Source of the DNA: Mycolicibacterium brumae
GTDB taxonomy: Bacteria > Actinomycetota > Actinomycetes > Mycobacteriales > Mycobacteriaceae
Assembly: GCF_025215495.1 (NCBI RefSeq)
Contig: NZ_CP104302.1
Coordinates: 3,472,001-3,536,000, forward strand
Direction: 5' to 3'
DNA length: 64,000 nt
This document shows positions 44,146 through 53,226 of the stretch, in pieces. A model generated the notes under the pieces. The model made no database searches, was not told the origin of the DNA, and saw nothing but the letters and a program-made list of their open reading frames with translations. A program made the position numbers and the translations under genes. How positions within the stretch are numbered: position 1 is the first letter of the stretch; each line of letters starts with the position of its first letter.

Positions 44146-46872
44146 ATGTCGTTGCGTGTCGCGGTGATCGGTGACGTCGGAGGCCACCGCACGGAGCTGG
44201 TCCGCGAGCTGCGCCGCCTCGGGGCCGGCCCGACCGGTCGTTTGCCCGACGATCTGGTGGTCGTCCAGGTGGGCGACCTGATCCACCGCGGCCCCGACTC
44301 CGACGGCGTCGTGCGGCTGGTGAACCGCTACCTGCGCAAGCAACCCGACCAGTGGATTCAGTTGATCGGCAACCACGAGGCGTACTACCTGCACGAACCG
44401 GTGTTCCACTGGGTCGATCACGTCGGGTTCGCGGCCCGGCGCACGCTGCGCAAGTGGTGGCGCGAGGGCCAGATCCACACCGCCGTCGCGGTCCGGGCCG
44501 CCGACGAGGAGTTCCTGATCACCCACGCTGGGGTCACCGAGCAGTTCTGGCGCGAGCGGCTGCACGGACCGCGCTCGGCCGTCGAGGCGGCCCGGCGGAT
44601 CAACGTCCTGGCCCGGGACGGCTGCCAGGTGCTCTACGGCGGCGGCAAGATGCTCGGCGGCGGGCCGCCCAACCCGCTGGTCGGACCCATCTGGGCGGAC
44701 CGCACGACCGAGTTGATCCCCGGCTGGAACGACCGCCAACTGCCGTTCAGCCAGGTGCACGGACACACCGGCAGCCACGGCCCGTCGCCGGACCCGGCGA
44801 CCAGCTACGACGACGCCGCCCACCACGAGATCACCGAATTGGCCGGCGGCAGATTCATCGGCGTCGACCCCGGCCATCAGGTCCACGCGCAGCGCAGTTG
44901 GCGCGCGTTCGAGGTCCGTGCCGTCGAACCGCCCCGGCTGGAACAACCTCACTGCCACAGACCCACCTCGCGTGCCCAGGCCCGTCCGAACCGAAGAGGA
45001 CTCCCCGTGACTGTCAGCGACGACCTCGCGTCCTTGCTCGCGGCGTGCCGCCCGTTCGACTCACTGGGTCCCGAGGACCTCGCGACGGCTGTCGCCGCCG
45101 CTGCGGTCAAGGATTTCTCGCCCGGCGAACTGGTCATCGACGCGTTCGACACGACGCCCGAAGACGTCTACGTCATCGTCTCCGGCGAGGTGGATCTGTG
45201 GGTGGACCCGGACCGGATCAACGAGGCGCCCGCGGAGACGACGCGGATCGCGATCCTGCCCTTGGATTTGGTGATGCCGGCGTTCGCGTCGCGCAGCGGC
45301 GCCCGATTCCTGGCCGAACACATCACCCACGCCCGCAAGCTGGTCGCCAGCACGCCGATGTACACCGTGGTCGCCGATCTGGTCGAGCAGAAGCCGCTGG
45401 TGGTCGGGGCCGACCAGCCGGTCACCGAGGTGGCCAGGCAGATGACCGATCGGGACCTGCCGTACGCCGCCGTCGAGACCGACGACGGCTACGGGCTGGT
45501 CACCGACGAACTGCTGCGCCGCCGGGTGCTGGTGGACGGGATGCCGGTCGACTCCCCGGCCGCCGCGATGATGGCCCATCCGGCCGCGACGGTGTCACTG
45601 GGCGCCTCCTCGGCCGACGCGCTGATCACCATGCTCGACTGCGACGTGCCGATCCTGCTGGTGACCAACGTCGACGGCAGTTTGGCGGGCGCCGTCGATG
45701 AAGGCGATTTCGTGTTCGCCTCCACCACCGCCGGTGTCGGCATCCACGAGCAGATCCGGCACGCACGCACCATCGAGGACCTCGTCACCCGGGCGCAGCG
45801 GGTGCCGTCCCTGCTCGCCGAGCTCCTGGAGCGCGGACTGGCCGCCGACCGGGTGATCGCGGTCAACTCCGCGATCGTGGACTCCATCGTGCGTCGCGCC
45901 ATCGCGCTGGTCTTCGAGGAACACCCGGACCTCACCACCGACGCGTTCACCTGGCTGTCGCTGGGCAGCAACGGCCGCCGGGAGGCGGTGCCGTCCTCGG
46001 ATCTGGACGCCGCCGTCACGTTCGAGGACGAGTACGCCGACGACATCCCGCGCTACCGGGAGGTGTTCGGCACAGTCGGCGAGGTGCTGACCCGGTGCGG
46101 CATCAGCGTCGACCCGCATCGCGCGTTCCCCATGCACCAGGGCTTCTCCCGGACCGACGAGCAGTGGCGGACCGCCGCCAAAAGCTGGCTGTCGCATCCG
46201 CGGGAGAACCAGGGCGCGATCATGGCCTCGCTGCTGGTGGACGCACGGCCGATCTTCGGCGACCCGGGGTTGCCGGAGCCAGCGCGAGTGTTCGCCGACT
46301 TCCATCGGCACCCGGCCACCATGGAGATGCTGCTGTACGAATCGCTGGCGCGACGGGCCCGGCTGAGCACCATGCGCGAGAAGCTGACCGGCCGCGGCGA
46401 GGGCTTCGTCGACATCACCCCCGACGTGGTGGCCCGGATCGCCGAGATCCCCGAGGTCGTCGCGATCAAGGAATTCTCCGGCGACGTGCGCCGCGTCTTC
46501 GAGATCAAGGAGCGCTGCGACATCGACGTCATCGCCGGCGCCGACGACGTGCTCTTCGAGATGATGATCGACGGCGCGGTGGGCTGGTTCGCCGGTTACC
46601 CCAACGCCTTCCCGAAGGAAGCCGTCGAGCTTTACGAGCTGTGCGCCACCGGTAAGTGGCAGGAGGCCCGCACGCTCTACGAGCAGCTGGTGGCGGTGTT
46701 CCGCTGGGATTCGCGGACCGAGTTCGTGCAGGCCATCAAGCTGTCCATGGACGTCTGCGGAAACTCCTACGGCGGGCCCACCCGGCCGCCGCGCACCCCG
46801 CTGACCGCCGAGCAGCACGCGCAGGTCGTCGCCGACACCGAACGCGCGCTGGCCGCACTCGGCAAGCGCTGA
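44146..46872 (+). CDS. Composite ORF: metallophosphatase, DUF294/CBS nucleotidyltransferase and DapA/LhpC C-terminal half
   Basis: 908 residues in one frame, apparently made of three units. Residues 1-265 are a calcineurin-like phosphatase (GDVGGH with Asp10 and His14, GDLIHRG with Asp44, GNHE with Asn76 and His77). Residues 265-287 look like translated spacer. From residue 288 (GTG at 45007, with its own ribosome-binding site) comes a DUF294 protein: a cyclic-nucleotide-like domain, CBS pair and nucleotidyltransferase core (LSLGSNGRREAVPSSDLDAAV). Near residue 756 this breaks off and continues as the second half of a DapA-family enzyme, including the Schiff-base Lys775 (VVAIKEFSGD). The DUF294 C-terminal domain and the DapA N-terminal half are missing. 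The product is probably non-functional in its DapA part. Confidence 0.78.
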   Translation: MSLRVAVIGDVGGHRTELVRELRRLGAGPTGRLPDDLVVVQVGDLIHRGPDSDGVVRLVNRYLRKQPDQWIQLIGNHEAYYLHEPVFHWVDHVGFAARRTLRKWWREGQIHTAVAVRAADEEFLITHAGVTEQFWRERLHGPRSAVEAARRINVLARDGCQVLYGGGKMLGGGPPNPLVGPIWADRTTELIPGWNDRQLPFSQVHGHTGSHGPSPDPATSYDDAAHHEITELAGGRFIGVDPGHQVHAQRSWRAFEVRAVEPPRLEQPHCHRPTSRAQARPNRRGLPVTVSDDLASLLAACRPFDSLGPEDLATAVAAAAVKDFSPGELVIDAFDTTPEDVYVIVSGEVDLWVDPDRINEAPAETTRIAILPLDLVMPAFASRSGARFLAEHITHARKLVASTPMYTVVADLVEQKPLVVGADQPVTEVARQMTDRDLPYAAVETDDGYGLVTDELLRRRVLVDGMPVDSPAAAMMAHPAATVSLGASSADALITMLDCDVPILLVTNVDGSLAGAVDEGDFVFASTTAGVGIHEQIRHARTIEDLVTRAQRVPSLLAELLERGLAADRVIAVNSAIVDSIVRRAIALVFEEHPDLTTDAFTWLSLGSNGRREAVPSSDLDAAVTFEDEYADDIPRYREVFGTVGEVLTRCGISVDPHRAFPMHQGFSRTDEQWRTAAKSWLSHPRENQGAIMASLLVDARPIFGDPGLPEPARVFADFHRHPATMEMLLYESLARRARLSTMREKLTGRGEGFVDITPDVVARIAEIPEVVAIKEFSGDVRRVFEIKERCDIDVIAGADDVLFEMMIDGAVGWFAGYPNAFPKEAVELYELCATGKWQEARTLYEQLVAVFRWDSRTEFVQAIKLSMDVCGNSYGGPTRPPRTPLTAEQHAQVVADTERALAALGKR
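44993..45000 (+). promoter_or_regulatory. Internal ribosome-binding site for the DUF294 unit
   Basis: GAAGAGGA is 6 nt before GTG at 45007, where a typical DUF294/cyclic-nucleotide-domain start (TVSDDLASLLAACRPFD) begins. This suggests that the DUF294 protein is translated separately from the phosphatase even though no in-frame stop divides them. Confidence 0.5.
46407..46872 (+). pseudogene. 5'-truncated DapA-family gene (probable pyrroline-4-hydroxy-2-carboxylate deaminase)
   Basis: From the junction at about 46407-46418 the frame encodes only the C-terminal half (about 152 residues) of a DHDPS/DapA-superfamily protein. Visible parts are TPDVVARIAEIPEVVAIKEFSGD with the Schiff-base Lys, GADDVLFEMMIDGAVGWFAGYPNAFP, and the helical tail. 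The N-terminal half with the pyruvate-pocket Thr pair and catalytic Tyr is absent. The next gene is a 4-hydroxyproline epimerase, starting 1 nt into this stop, and the following one a ketoglutarate semialdehyde dehydrogenase. The intact ancestor was therefore most likely the hydroxyproline-pathway deaminase (LhpC-type). The truncation breaks that step unless another copy exists. Confidence 0.75.
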
Positions 46873-47873
46873 TGCGCTCGTCGCTGATTCTGCACGCCGT
46901 CGACTCACACACCGAGGGCATGCCGACCCGGGTGATCACCGGCGGCGTCGGCGTGATCCCGGGCGCCACCATGAATGAGCGGCGACTGCATTTCATCGCC
47001 CACCTCGACCACATTCGACAGCTGCTGATGAACGAGCCGCGCGGGCACGCGTCGATGTCCGGGGCGATCCTGCAGCCGCCCATCCGGGAGGACTGCGACT
47101 ATGGCGTGGTCTATATCGAGGCCAGCGGCTGCCTGCCGATGTGCGGGCACGGCACCATCGGCGTGGCGACGGTGCTGGTGGAGACCGGAATGGTCCCGGT
47201 GACCGAGCCGCGCACCGTGATCCGGCTGGACACCCCGGCCGGTCTGGTGATCGCCGACGTGGAAGTGCAAGGCGGACGGGCGGTTTCGGTGACGCTGGAG
47301 AACGTGGCCAGTTTCACCGAGCGGCTCGACGAGACCATCGCCGTGCCCGGCCTTGGCGCGGTGCCGTACTCGATCGCGTTCGGCGGCAATTTCTACGCGA
47401 TGGTCAACCTGGACGATGTGGGGCTGCCGTTCGACCGGGCCCGGGCCGGCGACATCCTGTCGGCGGGGCTGTCCATCATGGACGCGATCAACACCACCGC
47501 GCCGCCCAAGCACCCCACCATCGACGGACTGGGCCACATGCACCACGTGGAGTTCATCGCGCCGGGCTCGGACGCCACGCTGTCTCGGCACGCGATGGCG
47601 ATCCATCCCGGCTGGTACGACCGTTCGCCGTGTGGGACCGGGACCTGCGCACGGATGGCCGAGTTGTACACCCGCGGCGAACTGCCGCTGGGGCAGGATT
47701 TCGTCAATGAATCCTTCATCGGCTCGCGCTTCGTCGGGCGGCTGCTCGGAACCACGACGGTCGGCGGCTACGACGCGGTGCTGCCGACCGTGACCGGACG
47801 GGCCTGGGTCACCGGGACCGCCCAGTACATGCTCGACCCCTACGACCCGTTCCCCACCGGGTTCACCTTCTGA
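46872..47873 (+). CDS. 4-hydroxyproline 2-epimerase (proline racemase superfamily)
   Basis: 333 residues. It interconverts trans-4-hydroxy-L-proline and cis-4-hydroxy-D-proline through two active-site cysteines: Cys91 (LPMCGHG) and Cys254 (SPCGTGT). The Cys/Cys pair separates it from the Cys/Thr dehydratases of the superfamily. Supporting motifs are AVDSHTEGMPTRVI at the start and GGNFYAMV. ATG at 46872 shares a base with the preceding stop (TGATG), so translation is coupled to the truncated DapA gene. Neighbours are later steps of hydroxyproline breakdown. Proline racemase is a less likely alternative. Confidence 0.88.
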   Translation: MRSSLILHAVDSHTEGMPTRVITGGVGVIPGATMNERRLHFIAHLDHIRQLLMNEPRGHASMSGAILQPPIREDCDYGVVYIEASGCLPMCGHGTIGVATVLVETGMVPVTEPRTVIRLDTPAGLVIADVEVQGGRAVSVTLENVASFTERLDETIAVPGLGAVPYSIAFGGNFYAMVNLDDVGLPFDRARAGDILSAGLSIMDAINTTAPPKHPTIDGLGHMHHVEFIAPGSDATLSRHAMAIHPGWYDRSPCGTGTCARMAELYTRGELPLGQDFVNESFIGSRFVGRLLGTTTVGGYDAVLPTVTGRAWVTGTAQYMLDPYDPFPTGFTF

Positions 47874-47889
47874 ATCAAACGGAGTGCTC

Positions 47890-49395
47890 ATGACCGACAC
47901 CGCAACCACCGTCGCCCTGGACGAGGTGCTGTCCCGCGCCGCCGCCGCGGCCACCGAGTTCGCGGCCGTCGACCCCCGCGAGCGGGCCCGCGCCCTGGTC
48001 GCGGTCGCCGACCGGATCGACGCGGCCGCCGACGAGCTGATCGCGACCGCGATGACCGAGACCGGGCTGGGCGAGCCGCGGCTGCGCGGCGAGGTGCGCC
48101 GCACCACCTGGCAGCTGCGGCTGTTCGCCGAGGTGATCGCCGAGGGCGGCTACCTCGACGCCCGCATCGATGAGGCCGACGCCGACTACGTCATCGGGCC
48201 GCGCCCGGATCTGCGCCGGGTCAACGCGCCGGTCGGCCCGGTGCTGGTGTTCGCCGCGTCGAACTTCCCGTTCGCGTTCTCCGTGGCCGGCGGGGACACC
48301 GCGGCCGCGCTGGCGGCCGGCAACCCGGTGATCGTCAAGTCCCATCAGGGTCATCCGGCGTTGAGCCGGGCCACCGCGGCGATCGTCGTCGACGCCCTGA
48401 CCGAGGCCGGCATGCCGTCGGGCACGTTCGCGCTGATCGAGGGCCGGGACAACGGCATCGCCGCGCTGAACGACGAGCGGGTGCGCGCCGGGGCGTTCAC
48501 CGGGTCCACCCACGCCGGCCGGATGCTGGCCGATATCGCCGCCGCGCGCCCCACCCCGATCCCGTTCTACGGCGAATTGGGCAGTGTCAACCCGGTTTTC
48601 GTGACCGAGGCCGCGCTCGCCGAGAACGCGGCCGGGATCGCCGCCGGCTACGTCACCAGCGTCAGCGGGTCGGCCGGCCAGCTCTGCACCAAGCCCGGAT
48701 TCCTGTTCGTGCCGTCGGCGCAGGCGCTGGTCGGACCGATCGTCTCCGCCGCCGAGGACATCGCAGAACACCGCTCGCTGACCGTGCCGATCACCCGCGG
48801 CTACCAGGAGCGTCGCGAGACGCTGCTGGGCGCCGACGGAGTCGACGCGGTGGTGCCCGGCTCAGTGCGCACCGATGACGACGGATATGGCTGGGCCACA
48901 CCGACTTTCGTGGTGACGACGGTCGCCGCGCTGGCCTCCGGCGGGGAGGATCTGCTGGAAGAGGCGTTCGGCCCGCTGTCGGTGATCGTCGAATACGACG
49001 ACGCCGACGCGCTGCCGGAGCTGGCCCAGCGACTGTTCCCCGGCAACCTGACCGCCACCGTGCACACCGCCGCCGGCGAGGAGTCCGCCGAGTTGGCGAA
49101 CCTGACCGCCGCGCTGGCCGGGATCGCCGGCCGGGTGATCTTCAACGGCTGGCCCACCGGGGTGTCGGTGACCGCCGCCATGCAGCACGGCGGCCCCTAC
49201 CCCGCCGCCACCGTCGACTCCACCTCGGTGGGCACCGCGGCCATCGGCCGGTTCCTGCGCCCGGTGGCCTACCAGAACGCGCCGCAGTCGGTGCTGCCGC
49301 CGGCACTGCGGGACGACAATCCGTGGGGTGTGCCGCAGTCCCGCCGGGGCGCCGGGCTGTCCGGGCAGTGGGGATCGTTGTCCGGGCGGTACTGA
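47890..49395 (+). CDS. Alpha-ketoglutarate semialdehyde dehydrogenase (NADP-type aldehyde dehydrogenase)
   Basis: 501 residues. The catalytic Cys lies in SAGQLCTKPG, the general-base Glu in FYGELGSVNPVF, and the cofactor region in AFTGSTHAGR. The block VNAPVGPVLVFAASNFPFAFSVAGGDTAAALAAGNPVIVK is characteristic of the ketoglutaric semialdehyde (2,5-dioxopentanoate) dehydrogenase class. It would oxidise the last hydroxyproline intermediate to 2-oxoglutarate. ATG at 47890 is chosen over GTG at 47884 because GGAG is 5 nt upstream. It lies 16 nt after the epimerase, same operon. Confidence 0.88.
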   Translation: MTDTATTVALDEVLSRAAAAATEFAAVDPRERARALVAVADRIDAAADELIATAMTETGLGEPRLRGEVRRTTWQLRLFAEVIAEGGYLDARIDEADADYVIGPRPDLRRVNAPVGPVLVFAASNFPFAFSVAGGDTAAALAAGNPVIVKSHQGHPALSRATAAIVVDALTEAGMPSGTFALIEGRDNGIAALNDERVRAGAFTGSTHAGRMLADIAAARPTPIPFYGELGSVNPVFVTEAALAENAAGIAAGYVTSVSGSAGQLCTKPGFLFVPSAQALVGPIVSAAEDIAEHRSLTVPITRGYQERRETLLGADGVDAVVPGSVRTDDDGYGWATPTFVVTTVAALASGGEDLLEEAFGPLSVIVEYDDADALPELAQRLFPGNLTATVHTAAGEESAELANLTAALAGIAGRVIFNGWPTGVSVTAAMQHGGPYPAATVDSTSVGTAAIGRFLRPVAYQNAPQSVLPPALRDDNPWGVPQSRRGAGLSGQWGSLSGRY

Positions 49396-49453
49396 GCGCC
49401 AGCCAGGGCGTGCGGGGCCGCCGAAAGCCCGGAAGTTCACCCGGGTTTCGGCC

Positions 49454-49459
49454 TAGGGT
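49454..49459 (+). promoter_or_regulatory. -10 box (TAGGGT) upstream of the succinate-semialdehyde dehydrogenase gene
   Basis: TAGGGT lies 45 nt before the ATG at 49505, which has AGGAG as ribosome-binding site. An imperfect hairpin (about 49421-49451) just before it may end the preceding operon. Confidence 0.4.
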
Positions 49460-49504
49460 GATCCGAGGAGTGGCCGGTCCACACGCAAACGACACAGGAG
49501 AACC

Positions 49505-50851
<1,347 letters not shown>

Positions 50852-50852
50852 T

Positions 50853-50917
50853 TCGACGAGTAAGCGAGGAACGAGCGCGCCCGGCCGACTCGACGAGCAA
50901 GCGAGGAACGAGCGCGC
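50853..50917 (+). repeat. 28-bp direct repeat after gabD1-like gene
   Basis: A 28-mer starting TCGACGAG and ending GGAACGAGCGCGC occurs at 50853-50880 and 50890-50917 with a single mismatch (T/C at the ninth base). It begins 2 nt after the aldehyde dehydrogenase stop. It may be a short intergenic repeat of the genome; related GAGCGAACGAG-type words occur after ssuA. Confidence 0.6.
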
Positions 50918-51110
50918 GAGGAAAAGGTCGGCCGAACGACGGGAGTGGGCCCGGAGCCAGTCGCCCTGGTTCCTCGCTTGGAGGTCGCCCGCTGAGACCG
51001 CCGATCTGTCGGTCGCGGCGGCGCTGACTAGGCGGGTTCGCCGTCAGGAACGGATGTGTGCGTTCGCAGCCGCCAGGAGTGACCGTCGTCGTACGTGCGT
51101 GTTCGCCAGC

Positions 51111-51416
51111 GGCCAGGTAGCGCACGAAAACCCTTGCGAGTGGCCACTTTCAGCACGCGAGCTCCGTGAGCGGCCAAGTAGCGCACGAGAACCCTTGCGA
51201 GTGGCCAATTCCGGCACGAGAACCTCAGCGAGTGGCCAATTAGCGCACGAGGGCTCCATGGCGTCCGCCTCGGGCCGTGCTGTCCTGGGCATCTGTGTGC
51301 ATCGTTGGCCACTCGCGCAGTAGATGGCCACTCGCGAAGGAAAACGTGCAGTCGTTGGCCACTCGCGAAGGGAAACGTGCAACAGTTGGCCGTTCGCGAA
51401 GGAATGGTGGGGTCAT
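51111..51416. repeat. Two head-to-head arrays of a 31-bp repeat
   Basis: Left array: GGCCA cores at 51111, 51142, 51172, 51203 and 51234 (steps 31, 30, 31, 31) within units like GAGTGGCCAATT...GCACGAGAACC. Right array, opposite orientation: TGGCC cores at 51306, 51325, 51356 and 51387 (steps 19, 31, 31) within units like TTGGCCACTCGCGAAGG...CGTGC. The arms are imperfect reverse complements around a centre of about 50 bp. Units are contiguous, so this is not a CRISPR array. The step is not a multiple of 3 and the short ORFs here look spurious. The whole 50852-51513 gap (662 bp) holds no convincing gene. Confidence 0.7.
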
Positions 51417-51513
51417 TCGCCGCGAGGGTGCATCCAGGTCAGCTTTCCCTCGCGAGGGTGCGCACGTCGCCGCGCTGTCCTGCGCGTTCACCGTCACCGG
51501 CGACAACACCGGC

Positions 51514-53106
51514 TCAGCTGGACCTCGTCTGCAGGTACTCGACCATGTAGCGGACGCAGTTGTCGATCTTGGCCCGCCAGGCCGCGACCGCGCCGTCGGG
51601 ATCCCGGCCCAGAATGGCCTCCAGGATCGCCGTGTCATCGGCGACGATCTCGTCCGGCGGATACTGGTAATTCAGTCCGAGCAGGGTGACGAACAGCCGC
51701 AGCTGCAAGGTCAACCGCACGAACATAGCCTCGATCCGCGGCATGTCGGCCGCATGCGCGAGCTCATCCTGGAAGTCCAGGTCCAGCGACCCGCAGAGGC
51801 TGTAATCCTGCTGCCCGGCGTAGGCGACCAGCTGGGCGAGTAGCTCCTGTGCCCCCGCCGGCGGCGGTTTCGGCGCCGACGCCAACCGTCGCACCAGCGC
51901 GCTGCCGAGCAACGCGCGCGCGGTGTAGGTCTCCAGCACATCGCGCTGCTGCGGGGCGGGGACGAAGTACCTGCCGAACTCGTCGCTGTGCACCAGGCCG
52001 TCCTCGGCGAGCTGACGCAGCGCGTCCGTCACCACACCGGTGGACAGCTGGGTGAGCTGGCCGATCGAGCGTTCCCGGATCTGCCGGCCGGCATGAAGGG
52101 CGCCGTCCAGGATGGCCTGGTACAGGCCGCGCATCACCAGGGTCGAGTCCGACACCCGGCGTTCTGCGGGCCCGCGGCTCAGCACCGGACCGGGCGCCGA
52201 ACGCGAGTCAGAACTCCCGTCGAAGCGGCTCCATTCGAACGCGCCCACCGGCGCCGCCGCCCACTTCCGCACCCGATTCCCCAACTCGGCGAGCTCGGGG
52301 ATCTGTCTGCCGTCGAGCCCGCCGGACAGCGCGTGCAACTGGCCCAGCCAGCGCTGTCGAGGAACGGTCCGCACCATGACGCGCGGGTTGCGGCGCAACC
52401 AGTTCGCCATGTCGGAATCCACCTCGACGTCCATCACGACGGTCACCGAACGATTCGGCGGCGTCCCCCGGACCGCCCTGCGCAGCACATCCATCGCGGT
52501 CGCCGCGGCGTCCCCGGCGGGAGCGACGAGCGGGGCGCACAGCACGGTCTCCAGCGCCCCGGCGATCTCCCGGGCGGTGGACCGGCTGCGGGCGCGGGCG
52601 GTCGGCGCGGTCGGCGGGCTATGGAACGCCAGCGCGCAGCGCTGCGCGTCGGCGTAAACGTAAGCCAGCAGAACCCGCTGCTCAGCAGTGCGCGGTGACT
52701 GGTCGGAGCGGACCGGCGGGAAATGCTCGCGGCGAATCCGGCACACGGTGGACTGACTGATCCCGGTGACCTCGGCGATCGACCGGGTGGTCCAGCCGCC
52801 GGGAGGCGGCTCACGCAGCGCCGCGGTCAGGGTCTGCGTCACGACGTTGTCGTCGACGGCGGGCCGGCCGGTGCGCGGCAGGTCGCGCAGCGCGGCGACC
52901 CCGTCCTGCTGGTAGCGCCGCTTCCACTTGGCCGCGGTGTGGAAACTGACGCCGCAGCGCCGGGCCGCCTCGGCCACGGAGTCCTCCGCGCAGGCCAGCA
53001 CGATCCGGGCCCGGGTGATCTCGTCGCGCGGGGTGCGCCGCGAGGTCATCAACCGGCTCAGCGCGTCCCGCTCGGCCGGATCGAGTGAGATCGCCGGAAG
53101 CGTCAT
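51514..53106 (-). CDS. Chimeric regulator: domesticated IS630-type transposase fused to a FadR/FCD-type GntR regulator
   Basis: 530 residues. Residues 27-128 are the double helix-turn-helix of IS630-family transposases (RARIVLACAEDSVAEAARRC..., then WTTRSIAEVTGISQSTVCRI). Residues 145-297 align by eye to the IS630 catalytic domain (WLRRNPRVMVRTVPRQRWLGQL, VRKWAAAPVGAFEWS). The first Asp motif (VDEK) is lost and the final Glu position reads GQLHAL, so it should be catalytically dead. Residues 322-382 form a GntR winged helix and 385-525 an FCD ligand domain. There are no terminal inverted repeats in view and no frameshift. It diverges from the demethylase gene, which it probably regulates. The function is inferred from domains and position. 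Confidence 0.82.
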   Translation of the reverse strand: MTLPAISLDPAERDALSRLMTSRRTPRDEITRARIVLACAEDSVAEAARRCGVSFHTAAKWKRRYQQDGVAALRDLPRTGRPAVDDNVVTQTLTAALREPPPGGWTTRSIAEVTGISQSTVCRIRREHFPPVRSDQSPRTAEQRVLLAYVYADAQRCALAFHSPPTAPTARARSRSTAREIAGALETVLCAPLVAPAGDAAATAMDVLRRAVRGTPPNRSVTVVMDVEVDSDMANWLRRNPRVMVRTVPRQRWLGQLHALSGGLDGRQIPELAELGNRVRKWAAAPVGAFEWSRFDGSSDSRSAPGPVLSRGPAERRVSDSTLVMRGLYQAILDGALHAGRQIRERSIGQLTQLSTGVVTDALRQLAEDGLVHSDEFGRYFVPAPQQRDVLETYTARALLGSALVRRLASAPKPPPAGAQELLAQLVAYAGQQDYSLCGSLDLDFQDELAHAADMPRIEAMFVRLTLQLRLFVTLLGLNYQYPPDEIVADDTAILEAILGRDPDGAVAAWRAKIDNCVRYMVEYLQTRSS

Positions 53107-53226
53107 CGCCTGACCGTAGGTACTTTTCGTTCGTCACGGCCGAAATCCGCGATGACGTCGCCGGCGTGCGAACCGGAAATTCATGATCAACCCGCACAGC
53201 GACAACGCCGAAGGTTGCCATTGCCC

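Noticed and set aside
51054..51323. Several small ORFs inside the 31-bp repeat arrays
   Set aside because: They consist of the repeat read in frames that change with each unit, with no conserved start or ribosome-binding site.
51111..51416. CRISPR array
   Set aside because: Units of 31 bp are contiguous without distinct spacers, orientation flips in the middle, and no cas genes are present.
51514..53106. Active IS630 insertion sequence
   Set aside because: The catalytic acidic residues are lost, the gene is fused to a regulator domain, and no terminal inverted repeats or TA target duplication were recognised.
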